The position numbers and the translations under genes were made by a program. A DNA stretch of 64,000 nucleotides from Rutidosis leptorrhynchoides (lineage: Eukaryota; Streptophyta; Magnoliopsida; Asterales; Asteraceae). Each line of letters begins with the position of its first letter. Within the stretch, counting starts at the first letter, position 1. Positions 58,303 to 64,000 of this stretch are shown one piece after another. The notes under the pieces were generated by a model. It worked only from the letters and a program-made list of their open reading frames with translations, ran no database searches and had not been told where the DNA came from. The stretch is taken from positions 56,739,001 to 56,803,000 of the forward strand of contig NC_092339.1 of assembly GCF_046630445.1 (NCBI RefSeq), read 5' to 3'.

Positions 58303-58986
58303 ATGGATAGACAACCCAATATTTTAAGAGACCTACCCGGAGACATGATTGATGAAATCTTGTCTAGAGTCGGTCAGAATTCCTCGGCACAACTATTTAA
58401 GGCGAGATCAGTTTGTAAGACATTCGAAGAACGTTCCAAGAATGCCTTGGTTTATAAAAGGCTTTCGTTCGAAAGATGGGGGATATCACATTGGGAAATC
58501 CATAAGTTACGATGTGTTTACTTTGACGCATATATTGCGGGGAACCCAAATGCTATTTTACGCAACGGGTTAAGAAATTATTTTGACTCAGTATATCCGA
58601 ATATAGGACTTCGTGATTTAGAAAAAGCGGCTAACATGCAACATAAAGAAGCATGTTATGCTTACGGGTTAGTAATGTTTGCTTCTCACCAAAGTGAGAA
58701 CAAGAATATCGGCCTACAACTATTAAACAAAACGTTCCCACAAGTGACAGAGTCGGTAATTGGGGTAAGAAATGAGGTTTTTAGGTTATTACGAGACTGT
58801 TGGTCATTACGTAACCCTCGTCCCTTTGACGATGTTACAACACGCTGTCTTATCAACGGCCATAACGGTTATGTTCCACAAGACCAAGGATGGGAAGTAG
58901 TCCTAGTAAAACCAGAATGCATGACTTGTTTCTGGACGTATGAATTACGTGTCTTTATTGCCTTTGCTGAACGACTTGTGTACTAG
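58303..58986 (+). CDS. F-box protein carried by the retrotransposon
   Basis: 227 residues, intact. Residues 6-50 are an F-box (LPGDMIDEILSRV...KARSVCKTF), which in plants links SCF ubiquitin ligases to substrates. It is followed by a Sel1-like helical stretch (LEKAANMQHKEACYAYGLVM then QSENKNIGLQLLNK) and a Cys-containing end (CMTCFWTYELRVF), the arrangement of At2g35280-like F-box proteins. It stands 137 bp after the acidic frame and about 340 bp before gag, in sense. It has no introns, as expected if acquired through RNA. F-box identity is from sequence; capture by the element is inferred from position. Confidence 0.78.
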   Translation: MDRQPNILRDLPGDMIDEILSRVGQNSSAQLFKARSVCKTFEERSKNALVYKRLSFERWGISHWEIHKLRCVYFDAYIAGNPNAILRNGLRNYFDSVYPNIGLRDLEKAANMQHKEACYAYGLVMFASHQSENKNIGLQLLNKTFPQVTESVIGVRNEVFRLLRDCWSLRNPRPFDDVTTRCLINGHNGYVPQDQGWEVVLVKPECMTCFWTYELRVFIAFAERLVY

Positions 58987-59169
58987 CTAGAATTATCTTC
59001 ACAACTATCTTGTATCAAAGTTATTGTGTGCTATATTTCATGCTTTATGTAAAATAAGCGGTATTGTAAGTTTGTAAAATATTGTATAAAAGTTTGAACG
59101 CGAAATATTATTACAATTAGTTTTTCATATAGAATTGTAGTAGTTGAATTGTATATTAGCTACTAAGTA

Positions 59170-59205
59170 TGAACTTAACGGGTAGGTACTACCCGAATTT
59201 AAACT
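59170..59205 (+). repeat. Internal relic of a polypurine-tract/LTR junction
   Basis: 'cttaacgggtaggtact' then 'acccgaattt' mirrors the true junction at 63885-63918 ('tttaacgggtaggtact' then 'gtagtgacccgaactttt') with about seven bases missing. It lies between the F-box frame and gag. Confidence 0.7.
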
Positions 59206-59327
59206 TATAAAACGCTAATATGAAGAAAAAGCTTTTATGAATGAGTTCATATTATGCTACGAAATACTATTAACTACTCTTAATATTCTGTATGATTAAC
59301 TTGTTCCATTTGACTATTTTGAAGGAA

Positions 59328-62300
59328 ATGGCACCGACTACTCGACACACCGTGAATATGAATGAAGAGGAACTCCGTACTTTTCTAGCTTCAAACATAG
59401 CCGCAGTACAGGCTGCGCTACATACCAACAATAACCTTGGATCTGGCAGTACAGGAAATCGTGTAGGATGCACCTACAATGAATTCACTGCCTGCAAACC
59501 TTTGGAATTTGATGGAACCGAAGGACCGATCGGATTGAAATGGTAGACCGAGAAGGTCGAATTGGTGTTTGCCATAAGTAAGTGTACTGAAGAGGACAAA
59601 GTGAAATACGCTACGCATACCTTCACAGGTTCTGCGTTAACATGGTGGAATACCTATCTAGAGCAAGTGGGACAAGATGATGTGTACGCACTACCGTGGT
59701 CAGCATTCAAGCACTTGATGAACGAGAAGTACCGTCCCAGAACCGAGGTCAATAAGCTCAAGACAGAACTTAGAGGGTTACGAACCCAAGGATTTGATAT
59801 TACCACGTACGAAAGACGATTCACAGAATTGTGCCTATTGTGTCCGGGAGCATTCGAAGATGAGGAAGAGAAGATCGACGCGTTTGTGAAAGGATTACCG
59901 GAAAGAATCCAAGAAGATATAAGTTCACACGAGCCCGCCTCCATACAACAGGCATGTAGAATGGCTCACAAACTAGTGAACCAGATTGAAGAAAGAATTA
60001 AAGAACAGACTGCTGAAGAGGCCAATGTGAAGCAAGTCAAAAGAAAGTGAGAGGAAAACGGTGATAAGAATCACCAATACAACAACAACAGCAATTACAA
60101 CAATAATCACAACAATTATCTCAACAATCGCAACATCAATCGCAACTACAACAAACGGCCCAACAACAACAATAACAACAGCAACTACAACAATCATCCC
60201 AACAACAATAATAACCGCAACAACAACAACAATCAGAAGCAGCTATGCCAAAGGTGTGAAAAGTATCACTCGGGGTTCTGCACCAAATTTTGCAACAAGT
60301 GTAAAAGAAATGGTCATAGCGCGGCGAAGTGTGAGGTCTACGGACCAGGGGTTAATAGAACGAAAAGAACAAATGGTGTCGGAACGAGTAATGACAATGT
60401 AGTTTGTTATAAATGTGGAAAACAGGGCCACATTATTAGAAATTGCCCGAACCAGGAGAACACGAATGGACAAGGCCGCGAAAGAGTTTTCAATATTAAT
60501 GCGGCAGAGGCACAGGAAGACCCGGAGCTTGTTACGGGTACGTTTCTTATTGACAATAAATCTGCTTACGTTTTATTTGATTCGGGTGCGGATAGAAGCT
60601 ATATGAGTAGAGATTTTTGTGCTAAATTAAGTTGTCCATTGACGCCTTTGGATAGTAAATTTTTACTCGAATTAGCAAATGGTAAATTAATTTCAGCAGA
60701 TAATATATGTCAGAATCGAGAAATTAAACTGGTTTGCGAAACATTTAAGATTGATTTGATACCAGTAGAGTTAGGGAGTTTTGATGTGATAATCGGTATG
60801 GACTGGTTGAAAGAAGTGAAAGCAGAGATCGTTTGTTACAAAAATGTAATTCGCATTATACGAGAAAAAGGAAAACCCTTAATGGTGTACGGAGAAAAGG
60901 GCAACACGAAGCTACATATTATTAGTAATTTGAAGGCACACAAACTAATAAGAAAAGGTTGCTATGCTGTTCTAGCACACGTCGAGAAAGTACAAACTGA
61001 AGAAAAGAGCATCAATAATGTTCCCATTGCAAAAGAATTTCCCGATGTATTTCCGAAAGAATTACCGGGATTACCCCCACAGCGATCCGTTAAATTTCAA
61101 ATAGATCTTGTACCAGGAGCTGCACCAATAGCTCGTGCTCCTTACAGACTCGCACCCAGCGAGATGAAAGAACTGCAAAGCCAATTACAAAAACTTTTAG
61201 AGCGTGGTTTCATTCGACCAAGCACATCACCGTGGGGAGCTCCTGTTTTGTTTGTCAAGAAGAAAGATGGTACATTCAGGTTGTGTATCGACTACCGAGA
61301 GTTGAACAAACTTACCATCAAGAACCGCTACCCACTACCGAGAATCGACGACTTATTTGATCAACTACAAGGCTCGTCTGTTTATTCAAAGATTGACTTA
61401 CGTTCCGGGTATCATCAAATGCGGGTGAAAGAAGATGATATTCCAAAGACTGCTTTCAGAACACGTTACAGTCATTACGAGTTTATGGTCATGCCGTTTG
61501 GTTTAACTAATGCACCAGCTGTGTTCATGGACCTTATGAACCGAGTGTGTGGACCATACCTTGACAAGTTTGTCATTGTTTTCATTGATGACATACTTAT
61601 TTACTCAAAGAATGACCAAGAACACGGTGAACATTTGAGAAAGGTTTTAGAAGTATTGAGGAAGGAAGAATTGTACGCTAAGTTTTCAAAGTGTGCATTT
61701 TGGTTGGAAGAAGTTTAATTCCTCGGTCACATAGTGAACAAAGAAGGTATTAAGGTGGATCCGGCAAAGATAGAAACTGTTGAAAAGTGGGAAACCCCGA
61801 AAACTCCGAAACACATACGCCAGTTTTTAGGACTAGCTGGTTACTACAGAAGGTTCATCCAAGACTTTTCCAGAATAGCAAAACCCTTGACTGCATTAAC
61901 GCATAAAGGGAAGAAATTTGAATGGAATGATGAACAAGAGAAAGCGTTTCAGTTATTGAAGAAAAAGCTAACTACGGCACCTATATTGTCATTGCTTGAA
62001 GGGAATGATGATTTTGTGATTTATTGTGACGCATCAAAGCAAGGTCTCGGTTGTGTATTAATGCAACGAACGAAGGTGATTGCTTATGCGTCTAGACAAT
62101 TGAAGATTCACGAACAAAATTATACGACGCATGATTTGGAATTAGGCGCGGTTGTTTTTGCATTAAAGACTTGGAGGCACTACTTATATGGGGTCAAAAT
62201 TATTATATATACCGACCACAAAAGTCTTCAACACATATTTAATCAGAAACAACTGAATATGAGGCAGCGTAGGTGGATTGAATTATTGAATGATTACGAC

Positions 62301-63866
62301 TTTGAGATTCGTTACCACCCGGGGAAGGCAAATGTGGTAGCCGATGCCTTGAGCAGGAAGGACAGAGAACCCATTCGAGTAAAATCTATGAATATAATGA
62401 TTCATAATAACCTTACTACTCAAATAAAGGAGGCGCAACAAGGAGTTTTAAAAGAGGGAAATTTAAAGGATGAAATACCCAAAGGATCGGAGAAACATCT
62501 TAATATTCGGGAAGACGAAACCCGGTATAGGGCTGAAAGGATTTGGGTACCAAAATTTAGAGATATGAGAGAAATGGTACTTAGAGAAGCTCATAAAACT
62601 AGATACTCAATACATCCTGGAATGGGGAAGATGTACAAGGATCTCAGGAAATATTTTTGGTAGCCGGGTATGAAAGCCGATGTTGCTAAATACGTAGGAG
62701 AATGTTTGACGTGTTCTAAGGTCAAAGCTGAGCATCAGAAACCATTAGGTCTACTTCAACAACCCGAAATCCCGGAATGGAAATGGGAAAACATTACCAT
62801 GGATTTCATCACTAAATTGCCAAGGACTACAAGTGGTTTTGATACTATTTGGGTAATAGTTGATCGTCTCACCAAATCAGCACATTTCCTACCAATAAGA
62901 GAAGATGACAAGATGGAGAAGTTAGCACGACTGTATTTGAAGGAAGTCGTCTCCAGACATGGAATACCAATCTCTATTATCTCTGATAGGGATGGCAGAT
63001 TTATTTCAAGATTCTGGCAGACATTACAGCAAGCATTAGGAACTCGTCTAGACATGAGTACTGCCTATCATCCACAAACTGATGGGCAGAGCGAAAGGAC
63101 GATACAAACACTTGAAGACATGCTACGAGCATGTGTTATTGATTTCGAAAACAGTTGGGATCGACATCTACCATTAGCAGAATTTTCCTACAACAACAGC
63201 TACCATTCAAGCATTGAGATGGCGCCGTTTGAAGCACTTTATGGTAGAAAGTGCAGGTCTCTGATTTGTTGGAGTGAAGTGGGGGATAGACAGATTACGG
63301 GTCCAGAGATTATACAAGAAACTACCGAGAAGATCATCCAAATTCAACAACGGTTGAAAACTGCCCAAAGTCGACAAAAGAGCTACGCTGACATTAAAAG
63401 AAAAGATATAGAATTTGAAATTGGAGAGATGGTCATGCTTAAAGTTGCACCTTGGAAAGGCGTTGTTCGATTTGGTAAACGAGGGAAATTAAATCCAAGG
63501 TATATTGGACCATTCAAGATTATTGATCGTGTCGGACCAGTAGCTTACCGACTTGAGTTACCTCAACAACTCGCGGCTGTACATAACACTTTCCACATCT
63601 CAAATTTGAAGAAATGTTTTGCTAAAGAAGATCTCACTATTCCGTTAGATGAAATCCAAATCAACGAAAAACTCCAATTCATCGAAGAACCCATCGAAAT
63701 AATGGATCGTGAGGTTAAAAGACTTAAGCAAAACAAGATACCAATTGTTAAGGTTCGATGGAATGCTCGTAGAGGACCCGAGTTCACCTGGGAGCGTGAA
63801 GATCAGATGAAGAAGAAATACCCGCACATATTTCCAGAAGATTCGTCAACACCTTCAACAGCTTAA
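59328..63866 (+). pseudogene. Chromovirus gag-pol polyprotein, one frame with four stops
   Basis: All segments share one frame from the ATG at 59328 (MAPTTRHTV). Gag has a capsid domain (LTWWNTYLEQVG), an Asn-rich stretch and three CCHC-like knuckles (last [14 protein letters not shown] near 60405-60446). Protease is [10 protein letters not shown]. Reverse transcriptase has FIDDIL near 61584; RNase H has YCDASKQGLGC near 62024. Integrase follows with zinc motif ending CLTCSKVK and D,D,E in [15 protein letters not shown] and TDGQSERT. The C-terminal chromodomain-like segment is [17 protein letters not shown]. Stops: TAG 59544, TGA 60048, TAA 61716, TAG 62661. No frameshift was seen. The copy cannot make full-length pol. 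Confidence 0.92.
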
Positions 63867-63884
63867 AATTTCGGGACGAAATTT

Positions 63885-63901
63885 ATTTAACGGGTAGGTA
63901 C
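63885..63901 (+). other. Polypurine-tract region before the 3' LTR
   Basis: AACGGGTAGGTAC directly precedes the LTR start TGTAGTG at 63902, placing the plus-strand primer here, although the tract is not pure purine. Confidence 0.6.
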
Positions 63902-64000
63902 TGTAGTGACCCGAACTTTTCCATGTTTATATATATTAATTGAGATTGATATTTACATGATTAAATGTTTCCAACATGTTAAGCAATCAAACTTGTTAAG
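63902..64000 (+). repeat. Start of the 3' LTR (truncated)
   Basis: 99 bp matching 54086-54184 with two substitutions. It continues outside the window. Confidence 0.92.

Larger units (their letters stand above)
54086..64000 (+). mobile_element. Ty3/gypsy chromovirus (Tekay-like) carrying two extra genes; 3' LTR cut by window end
   Basis: 5' LTR 54086-57341 (3256 bp), iMet-type primer site, acidic-protein frame, F-box frame, gag-pol with C-terminal chromodomain-like segment, purine tract and the first 99 bp of the 3' LTR. Those 99 bp differ at two positions from the 5' LTR. Long LTRs and a chromodomain suit the Tekay/Del lineage (inference). Confidence 0.92.

Overview
The window looks like nuclear DNA of a flowering plant, and it is repeat-rich. 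It has nested LTR retrotransposons primed on tRNA-iMet or tRNA-Asp, a RepHel Helitron with introns, several MITE families, SINE-like insertions, long (AT)n and trinucleotide tracts, and two spliced host genes with GT-AG introns. Several repeats resemble Asteraceae repeats, but that family assignment is an impression and not proven here.

Layout. 1-1023 is the 3' part of a long Tekay-type LTR. It is inserted in the leader of a second, reverse-oriented element whose LTR fills 1125-3090, and that element in turn interrupts a plus-strand Helitron. The Helitron's Rep/helicase gene runs 3091-7579 and its CTAG terminus lies at 8692-8695. A minus-strand Copia element (9301-14370) has the target duplication AGTGA and one internal stop. 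A second minus-strand Copia element (15991-21896) has LTRs that look identical; it sits in an (AT)n tract inside a TIR element (15494-22131) with a 9-10 bp duplication. A foldback MITE follows at 22261-22549.

24732-37325 holds two inverted arms of one LTR family around an AT/trinucleotide-rich core. The forward arm is split by a young gag-only LTR element (27702-36163, TR-GAG type). In place of pol, this element carries arrays of short stem-loops with conserved loops and covarying stems. The same stem-loop type recurs in its LTRs, and an older LTR of the family (1125-3090) has different stems at a similar place.

Host genes: 37737-40878 (minus) holds nine exons of an AMSH-type deubiquitinase gene that stops inside the JAMM domain where the repeats begin. 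42738-44934 (minus) is a complete four-exon gene for a 181-residue secreted, cysteine-containing protein with a hydrophobic C-terminus. Related Tourist-like MITEs in opposite orientation flank these genes, and a SINE lies in an intron of the second.

Right end: 47205-54085 is a minus-strand element of LARD type with a tRNA-Asp PBS and a decayed gag-like frame. A Ty3/gypsy chromovirus (54086 to beyond 64000) is inserted in its LTR. Between its 5' LTR and gag the chromovirus carries two extra intact sense frames, an acidic protein and an F-box protein. Its gag-pol frame is colinear but has four nonsense codons. The most notable signals are the stem-loop arrays of the gag-only element and the F-box cargo, which ends near a second copy of the element's polypurine-tract/LTR junction.
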